Shown here one piece after another: positions 53,575-62,590 of a DNA stretch of 64,000 nucleotides. Position numbers and translations under genes: made by a program. Origin of the DNA: Bradyrhizobium sp. WBAH42 (GTDB lineage Bacteria; Pseudomonadota; Alphaproteobacteria; Rhizobiales; Xanthobacteraceae); contig NZ_CP036533.1 in assembly GCF_024585265.1 (NCBI RefSeq), positions 5,837,001 through 5,901,000 of the forward strand, written 5' to 3'. Position 1 is the stretch's first letter. Each line of letters begins with the position of its first letter. The notes under the pieces are model-generated. The model was not told the DNA's origin. It did not search any database and was given only the letters and a program-made list of their open reading frames with translations.

Positions 53575-54147
53575 TCATGCGCGGCGTGCCGCCACCAGCG
53601 AGCATTTTGCCTGATCGGCATTCACGTTGACGACGCCGATTGGGATACGCACAAAGGTCTTGCGGCTCTTCATGCTGACCGGATCCGCCAGCACGCGGCT
53701 GCGGTCGGTCAGATGGCTGCCGTCGCGCCGTGTGAAGGAGCAGACGATCTCGACATCCTTTACGGCATAGTCGTTGTCGTTTCGCAGCGTGAACGTCACC
53801 AGGGCTTTGGAGCCGAGGCCGCCGCGACGCCAGGTCTGCGATGAAATCCTGAGACGACCAAGTTCTGCCGTCGCCGGCACCTGTGCTTCGGAGGCCCCCG
53901 AGGCTATTGCCGACGCATCGCCGGAGGGAGGCGTTTCAACAGCCGCCAGCTCCGCGCCGACCGGCTCAGCACTGTTGCCCTTGGAAAGAGGCAACAGCAT
54001 CCAGATGCCGCAGCCGACGATGATAGCCGCCAGCAGCCACAGAAGGGTTCGGCCAAATGAGACGCTTGCGATCGTCACTGCCCGTGCCAGTCGTTCGCCG
54101 CTGCCGGCGAAGCGCCCCAATCCGGTTCGGTCGATCTTGGCGTTCAT
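53575..54147 (-). CDS. Hypothetical membrane protein with a C-terminal beta domain
   Basis: A 190-residue protein. A cytoplasmic N-terminus of ~30 residues precedes one membrane span (TLLWLLAAIIVGCGIWMLLPL), an Ala/Ser/Glu-rich linker and a C-terminal beta-rich domain (LVTFTLRNDNDYAVKDVEIVC, then RKTFVRIPIGVVNVNADQAKC) with two Cys that may pair. The domain resembles FxLYD-like folds in pattern, at low confidence. It is upstream of the VOC gene in the opposite direction. Confidence 0.7.
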   Translation of the reverse strand: MNAKIDRTGLGRFAGSGERLARAVTIASVSFGRTLLWLLAAIIVGCGIWMLLPLSKGNSAEPVGAELAAVETPPSGDASAIASGASEAQVPATAELGRLRISSQTWRRGGLGSKALVTFTLRNDNDYAVKDVEIVCSFTRRDGSHLTDRSRVLADPVSMKSRKTFVRIPIGVVNVNADQAKCSLVAARRA

Positions 54148-54326
54148 GGATGCCCACCGATCGGAGCCGCAGCACCATCGAAGCTGGACTCGGCCACAAC
54201 TTACCTTAATCCGGCCAACGAACTAAGGTTCCCGCGGATCATGCGAGTCGGCAAGGCGGTGGCGACCACCGGCCGAGGCCGCTAACATGCGCCGCAACAT
54301 CGAAAACACCCTCTGGAGACCATGAA

Positions 54327-54713
54327 ATGCCATTCGCCGTCACTTGGGATCACGTCCATCTGCGCAGCCCCGATCCGGAGGCAACGGCGGCCTGGCTGCG
54401 GGATATCCTTGGTGGCGAGATTGTGCACGCGCCCGGACGGATCGACGTGAATCTCGGAGGCGCCAGGATCTTCATCGCGCCGCTCGAGGGCGATGGCGCG
54501 GTCAACCCGCCGCCTCCGCACCCGCATCAGGGCCTCGATCATTTCGGCTTGACGGTGAAGGACATCGACGCCGTCGCGGCCGAGATCAAGGCCAAGGGTG
54601 TCACCTTCACGCGCGAGCCGACGACCATCCGGCCCGGCGTACGCATCTGCTTCATCCGCGGGCCCGAAGGCATCTCGATCGAGCTGCTCGAACGCGACAA
54701 GAAATACACCTGA
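54327..54713 (+). CDS. VOC-family (glyoxalase-like) protein
   Basis: A 128-residue single VOC domain. Metal-ligand candidates are His in VTWDHVHLRSPD, Glu or His in GEIVHAPGRID, His in GLDHFGLTVKD and Glu in EGISIELLERD. Family members include glyoxalases, epimerases and resistance proteins; the substrate is unknown. GGAG precedes ATG 54327. The length is typical. Confidence 0.88.
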   Translation: MPFAVTWDHVHLRSPDPEATAAWLRDILGGEIVHAPGRIDVNLGGARIFIAPLEGDGAVNPPPPHPHQGLDHFGLTVKDIDAVAAEIKAKGVTFTREPTTIRPGVRICFIRGPEGISIELLERDKKYT

Positions 54714-54767
54714 GGCGCCGCCGGCCCTAACAGGCATCCGAGCCGGCGACGAGGTCACGCCCGAGGG

Positions 54768-55265
54768 CTAGGTCATGCTACCGGGCATAAAGCAGCGGAT
54801 GGTGACGCCCATGTAGCCGTAGATTGGCCAGACCATGGTGCGTCCCACCCGGTTCGGCTCCGAGATCACGGCCTCCTCGGGCACGTCGACCCAGACGAGC
54901 TCCTGCTGCTGGCCATCGAGCGCAGAGCCATAGCGCGGGACGCGGACGCGATAATGCCCGTCCTTGCTGTCCCAGTCGGAGTCCGAGAGCGCCGAACCAT
55001 CTGCATCGGAGCAGCAAGGCCCCTTGCCGCTGCGCAGACTGTCGAACCAGGACTTCAATTCGGGATTGGTGTTGGCGAACTGCCCGCGGTCGCGCGCGTG
55101 CCCCGAGGAGGCTGCGAGCGCGATCAAGGCCAAGGCGCACGCCAGCCTCGTCGGGTTTCGCCGGCGTATCGCATTGCCAATCCGCCGTTGTTCGCTTTTG
55201 CAATTCGTGGGACGCACACTGTACAGACGCGGCTCATCGCCGCCGGAATCGATCCAGTTGGTCAC
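54768..55265 (-). CDS. Secreted hypothetical protein
   Basis: A protein of up to 165 residues. A basic stretch and hydrophobic segment (RRRNPTRLACALALIALAASSGHA) form a signal peptide; the mature chain (about 108 residues) has a WFDSLRSGKGPCCSDADGS motif and ends YGYMGVTIRCFMPGSM. The start is unsure: GTG 55265 is the longest, GTG 55214 gives a more usual leader length. I recognise the CCSDADG pattern from small rhizobial secreted proteins but know no function. Confidence 0.7.
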   Translation of the reverse strand: MTNWIDSGGDEPRLYSVRPTNCKSEQRRIGNAIRRRNPTRLACALALIALAASSGHARDRGQFANTNPELKSWFDSLRSGKGPCCSDADGSALSDSDWDSKDGHYRVRVPRYGSALDGQQQELVWVDVPEEAVISEPNRVGRTMVWPIYGYMGVTIRCFMPGSMT

Positions 55266-55517
55266 GTTCGTCTTGCTCCAGCACCCCGCGGCCAGTGCAA
55301 CAATGGTTATGCATTTCGCGGGCCAACTCTGATTCGCAACGTTAGGCCTCGCCTCACCATCAGAGCGTCATGATCGTGTCACGGACAAGCCGGGACAAGT
55401 ACGGCTCGCAGGCCGCTGCCGGCCGGCAAACTGCCGCGTTGCGCGGGGAGATAGGCTTTGGCATAAAAGCCGGACCGGTTACGCCATTGGGCGATGGCGG
55501 CCGGCCTGCGGGACGTT

Positions 55518-55871
55518 ATGAAGAACGGCCTCTATTCAATTCACGTGACCCTGCTCGATGGTCGAGTCGGCAAGGGCAGCGGCGTGATTCTTTTCCGCGA
55601 CGGCAAGATTCTCGGCGGCGATGCCTACCTCTATTACACCGGCAGCTACACGGTGAAGGACAGCAGCACCTTCAAAGGCGAGGTGCTGGTGCAGCGGCAC
55701 ACCTCGCCTCGCGGCGATGATAATCCGCTGTTCGGCGGCCCTGCCCCGGTCGGCATCGGCGTCAGCGGCACCTACACCGACACGCGCGCGGAAATGACGG
55801 GCACAGCGCTGGTCGGCAAGGCCAGCCTGATTTTCGGCGCCACCCTGCATAAGCTCGCGGACGTCGACTAG
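55518..55871 (+). CDS. GrlR-family regulatory-like protein
   Basis: A 117-residue beta-rich protein. The opening MKNGLYSIHVTLLDGRVGKG, then GVILFRDGKILGGDAYLYYTG and YTVKDSSTFKGEVLVQRH match the GrlR fold, named for the type III secretion repressor of enteropathogenic E. coli. In rhizobia such proteins occur without the LEE locus, and no T3SS gene is in this window. The role is therefore unknown; binding of a partner protein or lipid is conceivable. Its stop directly abuts the stop of the convergent kinase gene. Confidence 0.75.
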   Translation: MKNGLYSIHVTLLDGRVGKGSGVILFRDGKILGGDAYLYYTGSYTVKDSSTFKGEVLVQRHTSPRGDDNPLFGGPAPVGIGVSGTYTDTRAEMTGTALVGKASLIFGATLHKLADVD

Positions 55872-58559
55872 CTATTCCGCGGCCTGTTCGAGCGGTGCAA
55901 CACGCGGCAGGATCATCTGGATGCGCGTGCCGCCACCCGGCTCGGAATCGAGATCGAGCCGGCCGCCGAGCCGATTGGTGACGATGCTGTAGACGATGTG
56001 CAGCCCGAGGCCGGTGCCGCCCTGGTCGCGCCGCGTCGTGAAAAACGGATCGAAGGCGCGGCGGCGGACGTCGAGCGACATGCCGCAACCATTGTCGGAG
56101 AAGATGATCTCGACGTTGTCCTTGCCGGACTCGCGCACCTGGATCTCGATCGTCCCGGGCCTTCCGTCCGGGAAGGCGTGCGCCACCGAATTCAGGAACA
56201 GATTGGTCAGCACCTGGCCGTACGGGCCGGGATAGCTGTTCATGGTCAGATCCGGCTGACATTCGACGTTGAGCGTCAGATTGTGCTTACGCAGCCCCGG
56301 CCGCAGGCTCATCACCACCTGCTCGGTGAGGTCGCCAAGATCGAAAGTCCGCTGATCCGAATAGTTGCGGTCGGCGGCGACCTGCTTGAACGACTGGATC
56401 AGCTCGGCGGCGCGGTTGAGATTGGAGACGAGCTGCGAGGACGCATCGCGGCTGGTGTTGAGAAAGTCGTTGAGCGTGGAGCGGCGCAGCTCGCCGCGCT
56501 CGACTTCGGCGCTGAACATCGCGGTCTTGCGCTCCAGAGCGGAGGCGACGGTGAGGCTGATGCCGACGGGATTGTTGACCTCGTGGGCGACACCGGCGAC
56601 CAGGCGCCCGAGCGCGGCCAGCTTCTCGGCCTCGATCAGCGAGGCCTGGGTCTCGCGCAGATTGCGCAGCGCGGTCTCGGCGGCTTCCTTGGCCTTGCGC
56701 ATCTCCTGCTCGCCGCGCTTGCGCTCGCCGATATCGAGCGCAACGGTCACGATCCGCTCGATCTCGCCCTCGGGGTCGAGCAGCGGCAATTTGTTGACCA
56801 GCCATTGCCGCATGTTGCCGGAAGCGTCCTGGTACTCCTCCTCATAGAAACCGAGTCCCTTGCGGAGCTTGAGCACCCGCTTGTCGCTCTCGTCGGACTT
56901 TGCCGCGCCGTAGCGCGACATCAGGTCGGCCGTGGTGCGGCCGAGCGCCTCGCCGGGCTCGATGCCGAAGATGCCGGCCATGTAGCGGTTCATCAGCACG
57001 TAGCGCAGATTGCGATCCTTGACGTTGATCACCGCGGGCACGGTGTCGATCACCTGCTGGAGCAGGCGCCGGCCTTCGGCGATGGCCTCCTCCGCCCGCT
57101 TCTGGTCGGTGATGTCGCGCAGCGTGCCCTCGTAGCGGACGATGTTGCCCGCTTCGTCGCGCACGCCGGTGGCGCTGTCGGAGAGCCAGAGGATGTCGCC
57201 GCTGCGCTGGCGCACCTGATACTCGAACTCGCGCACCATACCGTCGCGCGCCATCAACCGCTGATATTCCGCGCGCGCCTCGGGGTGGACGTAGATGGTG
57301 TGAGCGATGTCGCTGATGCTGTCGATCAGCTGCTGGGGGCTGTCATAGCCCATCATGCGCGCCAGCGCCGGATTGGCGTTGAGGAGGTCACCGGCCGGCG
57401 TCGTCACATAGATGCCGTCGATGGAGCCCTCGAACAGTTTTCGGTAACTCTCCTCGGCGAGGCGCTGCTCGGTGAGCGCGCGCACCGCCGCCTCGCGCGC
57501 GGTGTCGGCCTCCTCCAGCGCGCGTCGAAACACTTCGGCCGCCCGCGCAATGTCGCCGATCTCGTTGTCGAGGTCGGCGGATGGAATCGACGTGTCTTTC
57601 CGGCCGGCGGCGAGCGCGCGAATGGATCGCGCGATCTGAGCGAGCGGACGCACCGTCCGGCGCACCACGAACCACGCAGCGCCGATGCCGATGAGCACGC
57701 CGACCGTGCCGAGCACGATGCTCTGCCATCGCGCCTCGGTCAGCGTCCGGGCGAAGTCGCGCGACAGCACATGGCCGCGCCGGGAGCTGACCTCACGCAG
57801 CAATTCGGTGACGCGGCCGATCAGCCGGCCTTCCGTTCCCAGTACCTCGCGATCGATGTCGGCGATCTGCCGCTCGCGGACGGCGACGGCCATGATGGCC
57901 TCGGCATAGTCATTCACCGCGGACTTCAGCTTGGCATCGCCAATATCGAGCCCCCGCATTCCCTGTGCGGCCTGCTCGGCCGCGGACGGGTTGCGCGCCA
58001 GCAGTCCGAGCGCGATCCGGCTCTGCGCCTCGGACAGGCGGGACGCCAGCTCGCGGTCCGGGGTGCTTGCGACGGCTTCGTCGAATTGTTCGCGCAGCGG
58101 CGGCAGTCCGGCGAGCAGCTGGGCGCGGCGGTCGATCAGGGTGGAGATCCGCTCGAGGCCGGTGCGATAGGTCGCAAGCCGCTCGGTGACGCCGTCGATC
58201 ATGTCCTGCTGCTCGGGCGCGAGCTCGATGCGGGTCTTCTTCAGGATGTCGCTGAGCGTCGAGGCCGCCTCGCCGACCTGCTGGAACTGGATGCCGGCCC
58301 CGGGATCCGTGACGAAGTCGCGCGCGGCAAGGCGCAATTCGTTCATGCGGCGATCGATGTCCTCGGCGAGGTCGCCGACGCTCTGCAGCCGCTGCAGCTC
58401 GGCAAAGGTCGTGTCGATGTGCCGGATCGCGATTACGCTCGCGGTCGAGGTGACGATGATCACCGCCAGCACCAACAGGAAGCTGCCGAAGGTGAGCTGG
58501 CCGATGGAGAGCGAGAAGGTTCGCCTTTTCTCAGGGGGCGGCGTCAATTCGGCGGACAT
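55872..58559 (-). CDS. Membrane sensor histidine kinase with HAMP and two PAS domains
   Basis: An 895-residue kinase. TM1 is about residues 22-45, a ~240-residue helical periplasmic sensor follows, TM2 (IVLGTVGVLIGIGAAWFVV) and HAMP come next, then PAS1 (SYRKLFEGSIDGIYVTTPAG..GTLRDITDQKRAEE), PAS2 (INVKDRNLRYVLMN..TVALDIGERKRGEQ), a coiled coil, HisKA with His in VAGVAHEVNNPVGI and HATPase_c (DNGCGMS, GGTGLGLHIVYSIV). It has no receiver and no adjacent response regulator. It resembles NtrB/DctB-type kinases with HE-x-NNP. Confidence 0.93.
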   Translation of the reverse strand: MSAELTPPPEKRRTFSLSIGQLTFGSFLLVLAVIIVTSTASVIAIRHIDTTFAELQRLQSVGDLAEDIDRRMNELRLAARDFVTDPGAGIQFQQVGEAASTLSDILKKTRIELAPEQQDMIDGVTERLATYRTGLERISTLIDRRAQLLAGLPPLREQFDEAVASTPDRELASRLSEAQSRIALGLLARNPSAAEQAAQGMRGLDIGDAKLKSAVNDYAEAIMAVAVRERQIADIDREVLGTEGRLIGRVTELLREVSSRRGHVLSRDFARTLTEARWQSIVLGTVGVLIGIGAAWFVVRRTVRPLAQIARSIRALAAGRKDTSIPSADLDNEIGDIARAAEVFRRALEEADTAREAAVRALTEQRLAEESYRKLFEGSIDGIYVTTPAGDLLNANPALARMMGYDSPQQLIDSISDIAHTIYVHPEARAEYQRLMARDGMVREFEYQVRQRSGDILWLSDSATGVRDEAGNIVRYEGTLRDITDQKRAEEAIAEGRRLLQQVIDTVPAVINVKDRNLRYVLMNRYMAGIFGIEPGEALGRTTADLMSRYGAAKSDESDKRVLKLRKGLGFYEEEYQDASGNMRQWLVNKLPLLDPEGEIERIVTVALDIGERKRGEQEMRKAKEAAETALRNLRETQASLIEAEKLAALGRLVAGVAHEVNNPVGISLTVASALERKTAMFSAEVERGELRRSTLNDFLNTSRDASSQLVSNLNRAAELIQSFKQVAADRNYSDQRTFDLGDLTEQVVMSLRPGLRKHNLTLNVECQPDLTMNSYPGPYGQVLTNLFLNSVAHAFPDGRPGTIEIQVRESGKDNVEIIFSDNGCGMSLDVRRRAFDPFFTTRRDQGGTGLGLHIVYSIVTNRLGGRLDLDSEPGGGTRIQMILPRVAPLEQAAE

Positions 58560-58676
58560 TGGTGGCTTGAGGACCGGACTGCTGGAAGTCCAATATACGA
58601 CGTATTGCTGCCCGGGGGGAACATGCCTCGGGACGCGGAATATCGTTAATATCGGGACTTGCCGCCCGCCTCAGCT

Positions 58677-59600
58677 TTACGACAGTTTGACGCTGGCTGC
58701 CCTGCGGGCCGGGATCGTCATGGCGGCGACGCCGAGGACGACGCAGGCCAAGCCGATCCAGGCGGTCCGGCTCAAGGCCTCGCCGAGGAAGGCGACGCTG
58801 ATGGCGACCCCGATCGGCACCCGCAGGTAGGCCTGCGCGGTGGTGCCGACCGAGCACAGGGTCTGGATCAGGCGGAAATAGATCACGAACGCTGCCGCGG
58901 TCGAAAACACCGCGAGCGCCGACAGTGCCAGCACCGAGCTCAGCGAAGGCGACAGCGTCCAGGGCTGCTCGATGATCAGGGAGGCAGGGATCAGGACCGC
59001 TGCCCCCGCCAGCAGCGAGCCGGCTGCGGGCGCCATAGGATCGAGGCCCTTGAAGCTGCGGCCGAAGATCGCGGCGCAGGCATAGCAGATGGTGGCGGCG
59101 ACGATGGCGGCCTCGGCGATGAGGCCGCTGCCGATGTCATGGAAGGCATCGACGCCGACGATCAGCAGGATGCCGGCCATGCCCGCGACCACGCCGAACA
59201 GTTTTCGCGGCGTCGTCGCCTCGTGACGGGTGATTAGCGACGTGAGCAGGAAGGTGAAGATCGGCCCGGCCGAGTTGAGGATGGTGGCGAGCGCGGCGTC
59301 GACATGGCGCTCGCCCCAGGCGATCAGCGTCCAGGGGATGACGCTGTTGAGCACGGCCTGGAACGCGAAGCGCTGCCAGCTCGCGACATCGGTGGGCATT
59401 CTGATGCCCCGCATCCACATGATCACGAGCAGCAGCAGGCCGGCAATGGCCGTGCGCGCCGCGATCAGCGTGATCGGCGGGATGGTGGCGACGCCGAGCT
59501 TGATGAAGGTGTAGGAGCCGCCCCAGAGTGTTGCGAGCGCGACCAGCAGGGCCAGCTCCACGGCGATGTTGGTGTCCTGCCGGGCGTCCATGGTGCGCAT
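58677..59600 (-). CDS. EamA/DMT-family transporter
   Basis: A 307-residue ten-span transporter with two EamA repeats (LALLVALATLWGGSYTFIKLGV; GLIAEAAIVAATICYACAAIFG). Motifs such as PWTLIAWGERHVDAALATILNS and YLRVPIGVAISVAFLGEALS are typical. It is probably an exporter of amino acids or other metabolites. ATG 59600 has AGGACGG close by; ATG 59591 is an alternative. It resembles the transporter at 47949-48821 only in family. Confidence 0.88.
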   Translation of the reverse strand: MRTMDARQDTNIAVELALLVALATLWGGSYTFIKLGVATIPPITLIAARTAIAGLLLLVIMWMRGIRMPTDVASWQRFAFQAVLNSVIPWTLIAWGERHVDAALATILNSAGPIFTFLLTSLITRHEATTPRKLFGVVAGMAGILLIVGVDAFHDIGSGLIAEAAIVAATICYACAAIFGRSFKGLDPMAPAAGSLLAGAAVLIPASLIIEQPWTLSPSLSSVLALSALAVFSTAAAFVIYFRLIQTLCSVGTTAQAYLRVPIGVAISVAFLGEALSRTAWIGLACVVLGVAAMTIPARRAASVKLS

Positions 59601-59670
59601 TCCGTCCTGCTCGATGGACGGACTCTAGCGCGAACGCGGCCCTCGATACTTCGTTCAATATCGAAGTGTA

Positions 59671-60468
59671 TTAGCCGACCGCCCCAACCTCGAACACCTC
59701 GCCGTCGTAGCCGGCCTCGCGGGGGATGCGGAGCTGACGGCCGGCTTCGGTCTTGGTCATGATCGGCATCACCGTGACGATCGACAGGCCCCGGGCGTGC
59801 TCAAGCGCTGCACTCACGTCTGGCTGCTTGGCGAGCCGGATCAGGTTGCGCGTGGTCGGGAACGGCAGCTTGAAGCGGCCGCTCTCGCCGCCCTCCACCG
59901 CCTCGCGCGGCGAGATCCAGATCGAATCGGTCGATTCCCTTCCATCATGCGCGCCGAGCTGATCCGGCGGCGCCGCCGCGAGGAAAAACCAGGTGTCGAA
60001 TCGCTTCGGCATGCCCTCGGGCGTGATCCAGTGGGCGTAGGGCACGAGCGTGTCGAGCGCGAGCTGGAGGCCGTTGTCGGCGAGGATGCTGAGGAAGCTG
60101 ATCTTGTGCTCGTTGAGCGCGATGCGATGCGCGTCGGCGATCTCGCCGGCGCGCTTGGCGTCGATTGGCGCGCCAGTGTCTTTCGACCGCGCCAGCAGAA
60201 TGCCGCTCTCCTCGAACGTCTCGCGGATCGCGGCGATTCGGAAGCCGCGGTCGGCTTCGCTGAGGCCTTCGCCGCCCGAATAGAGGTCGGCGCGGGCGAC
60301 GATCTCGTTGTCGCCGGCATCGACGCTGCCGCCGGGAAACACCAGCGCGCCCGAGTTGAACTCGATCTGATGATGGCGAACCATCATGAAGACTTCGATT
60401 TCCCGTGCTGCGCCGTCGCGCAGCAGCAGGATCGTCGAGGCCGGGCGTGATGCTGATGTCTCGGCCAT
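59671..60468 (-). CDS. NUDIX hydrolase, NUDT19-like
   Basis: A 265-residue NUDIX protein. The Nudix box is split by an insertion: GGSVDAGDNE is followed ~20 residues later by RIAAIRETFEESGILLA. This arrangement is typical of the NUDT19/RP2p-like group acting on CoA derivatives or related diphosphates. FDTWFFLAA is another mark of this group. It lies 4 bases downstream of the lyase gene stop region with a separate start. Confidence 0.85.
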   Translation of the reverse strand: MAETSASRPASTILLLRDGAAREIEVFMMVRHHQIEFNSGALVFPGGSVDAGDNEIVARADLYSGGEGLSEADRGFRIAAIRETFEESGILLARSKDTGAPIDAKRAGEIADAHRIALNEHKISFLSILADNGLQLALDTLVPYAHWITPEGMPKRFDTWFFLAAAPPDQLGAHDGRESTDSIWISPREAVEGGESGRFKLPFPTTRNLIRLAKQPDVSAALEHARGLSIVTVMPIMTKTEAGRQLRIPREAGYDGEVFEVGAVG

Positions 60469-60472
60469 GCAA

Positions 60473-61426
60473 CTAACCCGCGGCGCTGGATTGCGGGCCG
60501 AGATTGGCGCGCTTGTCGAAGCGGGCGACCCGCGACAAGAGATAATCGACCTCGGCCTTGGCCGTCGCCGTCATCGTCGCGCCGGGCTTGCGCTGCGCGC
60601 TGGAGGCGATGATGCCGCGCTTCTGGAGCACGTATTTGCGCACCGTCAGGCCGACGCCGGGCTGCTGCTCGTAGCGGATCAGCGGCAGATGCGCGTCGAA
60701 GATGTCATGCGCAGCGTCGCGCTTGCCGGCCTTGGAGAGGTTCACGACGTCGATCAGGAGCTCCGGGAAGGCGTAGCCGGTCATGGCGCCGTCGGCGCCG
60801 CGCTCCATCTCGAAGTCCAGGAACGTGCCGCCATTGCCGCAGAGGATTGAGAGCGGACGGAGCGAGCCGTCCTTCTGGAAGCCGCGCAGGGTCGAGATCT
60901 TTTCAAGGCCAGGCCAGTCCTCGTGCTTGAGCATCACGCAATTCGGATTGTCCATGACGATCTTGCGGATCACGGCGGGGGTGAACACGACCTGCAAGGT
61001 CAGCGGATAGTCCTGCAGCACCCAGGGCACATCCGGGCCGATGGCTTCCGCCGCCTGCTTGAAATAGCCGATGATCTGATCGTCGGTGCGCAGCGAGGGC
61101 GGCGGCGCGATCATGACGCCGGCCGCGCCCGCGTCCATCGAGGCCTTCGCCAGCGAGCGCATGGTGGCAAAGCCCGGCGCGGAGACGCCGACGATCACCT
61201 GCATCTTCCTGGCGCGCTTGACGTAGCGCACCGCCACCTGCTCGGCTTCAGTGGCATCGAGCTTGGGCGCCTCGCCGAGGATGCCCAGCACCGTGACGCC
61301 GTCGCAGCCGACCTCCTCGTAGAAATCGGTCAGGCGGTCGATCGAGCGCTCGTCAATCCGGCCGTCGTCGTGGAACGGCGTCGGCGCGATTGCGAAGGTG
61401 CCCTTGGCGTCGGCGGTGAGTTTCAT
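60473..61426 (-). CDS. Dihydrodipicolinate synthase-family aldolase/lyase
   Basis: A 317-residue class I aldolase of the DapA/NAL family. The Schiff-base Lys lies in NCVMLKHEDWPG and the catalytic Tyr in VLQDYPLTL; the opening TPFHDDGRIDERSIDRLTDFY and GCDGVTVLGILGEAPKL matches the GxxGE substrate loop. The GILGEAPKL and GNGGTFLDFE sequences differ from DapA, so the substrate is probably another 2-keto acid and not aspartate semialdehyde. ATG 61426 has GAGGAC upstream. It precedes the NUDIX gene in the same direction. Confidence 0.87.
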   Translation of the reverse strand: MKLTADAKGTFAIAPTPFHDDGRIDERSIDRLTDFYEEVGCDGVTVLGILGEAPKLDATEAEQVAVRYVKRARKMQVIVGVSAPGFATMRSLAKASMDAGAAGVMIAPPPSLRTDDQIIGYFKQAAEAIGPDVPWVLQDYPLTLQVVFTPAVIRKIVMDNPNCVMLKHEDWPGLEKISTLRGFQKDGSLRPLSILCGNGGTFLDFEMERGADGAMTGYAFPELLIDVVNLSKAGKRDAAHDIFDAHLPLIRYEQQPGVGLTVRKYVLQKRGIIASSAQRKPGATMTATAKAEVDYLLSRVARFDKRANLGPQSSAAG

Positions 61427-61448
61427 AAGTCCTCGTCTCTCTCTATCT

Positions 61449-61524
61449 GTCATTCCGGGGCGCGACGCAGTCGCGAGCCCGGAATCCATAACCACGATCC
61501 GGCTTCGCGCGCCCCGGGATGACG
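61449..61524. repeat. Dispersed CATTCCGGGG palindromic repeat
   Basis: GTCATTCCGGGGCGCGACGC ... GCGCCCCGGGATGAC is bounded by GTCAT/ATGAC inverted ends with internal GCGACGCAGTCGC. It lies between the DHDPS-like gene and the SDR gene, both on the minus strand. Confidence 0.7.
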
Positions 61525-61528
61525 GCTT

Positions 61529-62410
61529 CTAAAACCGCCGCGCCCCCATCTTGATCTGCTCCTCGGAGAAGAAGATCTCCTTGGCGTGATCGACGATGTC
61601 CTGGGCCTTCCAGCCCGAGTGCGGCGGCTTCCAGCCTTCCATCTCCATCATCCGCATTTCGCGCACGCCGCGGGGCCCGGACACGCCCAGCACCTTGCCG
61701 GTCTGGTCACCCGACAAGTCGCTGACCATGTATAGCACGGCCGGCGCGATGCCGTCCGGCCCGAGCGCGGCGCCGGGGTTCTCCTTATAGCGGGGCAGGT
61801 CTGCGGTCATGCGGGTCAGGGCGCCCGGGGCCAGCGTCCAGATCCGAATGTTGTACTTGCGACCCTCGATCGCGAGCACGTTGGACAGGCCCCAGATGCC
61901 GCCCTTGGCCGCACCGTAATTGGTCTGGCCGAAATTGCCGATCAGCCCTGATGTCGAGGAGGTGTTGACGATGACGCCGCCGCCGTTTTCCCGCATCCAG
62001 CGAAACACCGGCAGGGTGCAACAAAAGGTGCCCTTCAGATGAACCTTGATGACCTTGTCCCAGTCGGCTTCCGACGCTTTTGCGAAGGTCTGATCACGCA
62101 AAATGCCGGCATTGTTGACGAGGATGTCGGCCCGGCCGAAGTGCTTGATGGCGTCGTCGAACACCGACTGGCCGCCTTCCATGGTGGAGATGTCGGCACC
62201 GTTAGCGACCGCCTTGCCGCCCTCGGCCTTGATCGCGTCCACCACCTGCTGCGCCATGGACTTGTCGGCGCCGGAGCCGTCGCGGGGACCGCCGAGATCG
62301 TTCACGACGACCGAGGCCCCTTCCCGCGCGAACAGCTTTGCATAGGCCTCACCGAGCCCGCCGCCCGCGCCGGTGATCAGCGCAACCTTGCCGTCGAGTA
62401 GTCCTCCCAT
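61529..62410 (-). CDS. SDR, 3-hydroxyacyl-CoA dehydrogenase-like (MFE-2 type)
   Basis: A 293-residue SDR with TGAGGGLGEAYA, NNAGILRD and an intact triad (Ser in NTSSTSG, Tyr and Lys in NYGAAKGG). The sequence resembles the dehydrogenase part of peroxisomal multifunctional enzyme type 2, which oxidises (R)-3-hydroxyacyl-CoA. The C-terminus (EEIFFSEEQIKMG-like end, here KEIFFSEEQIKMG) is longer than in short SDRs. With the MaoC hydratase 180 bases upstream it would carry out hydration and oxidation of an enoyl-CoA. Confidence 0.87.
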   Translation of the reverse strand: MGGLLDGKVALITGAGGGLGEAYAKLFAREGASVVVNDLGGPRDGSGADKSMAQQVVDAIKAEGGKAVANGADISTMEGGQSVFDDAIKHFGRADILVNNAGILRDQTFAKASEADWDKVIKVHLKGTFCCTLPVFRWMRENGGGVIVNTSSTSGLIGNFGQTNYGAAKGGIWGLSNVLAIEGRKYNIRIWTLAPGALTRMTADLPRYKENPGAALGPDGIAPAVLYMVSDLSGDQTGKVLGVSGPRGVREMRMMEMEGWKPPHSGWKAQDIVDHAKEIFFSEEQIKMGARRF

Positions 62411-62435
62411 GGTGGCGTCTCCCTGTTATTGTTTT

Positions 62436-62583
62436 CGTGTCCCGGACGCGATGCAGCGTGAAACGCTGCGTCGCAGAGCCGGGACCCAGTTCTTGTCGGG
62501 TACTCTGGGCCCCGGCTCTGCAGCGCACCGCACCGGACGATGCTTCGCATCGCCGGGAGCGTTGCGCTGCGTCCGGGGCACGA
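62436..62583. repeat. Dispersed repeat, CGTGTCCCGGACGCG family
   Basis: The element begins CGTGTCCCGGACGCGATGCA and ends GCGCTGCGTCCGGGGCACGAG, with two CCGGCTCTGC-type motifs and GATGCTTCGCATC inside. It is the same family as 40211-40376 in opposite orientation. It sits between the SDR and MaoC genes. Confidence 0.75.
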
Positions 62584-62590
62584 GACCGAC

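Noticed and set aside
55518..55871. Evidence for a type III secretion or virulence island from the GrlR-like gene
   Set aside because: No secretion, chaperone or effector gene is present in the window; the fold alone does not support that claim.
55998..58649. An 883-codon plus-strand frame opposite the PAS histidine kinase
   Set aside because: Same cause: GC-biased codons leave the complementary frame open. There is no recognisable sequence in it.
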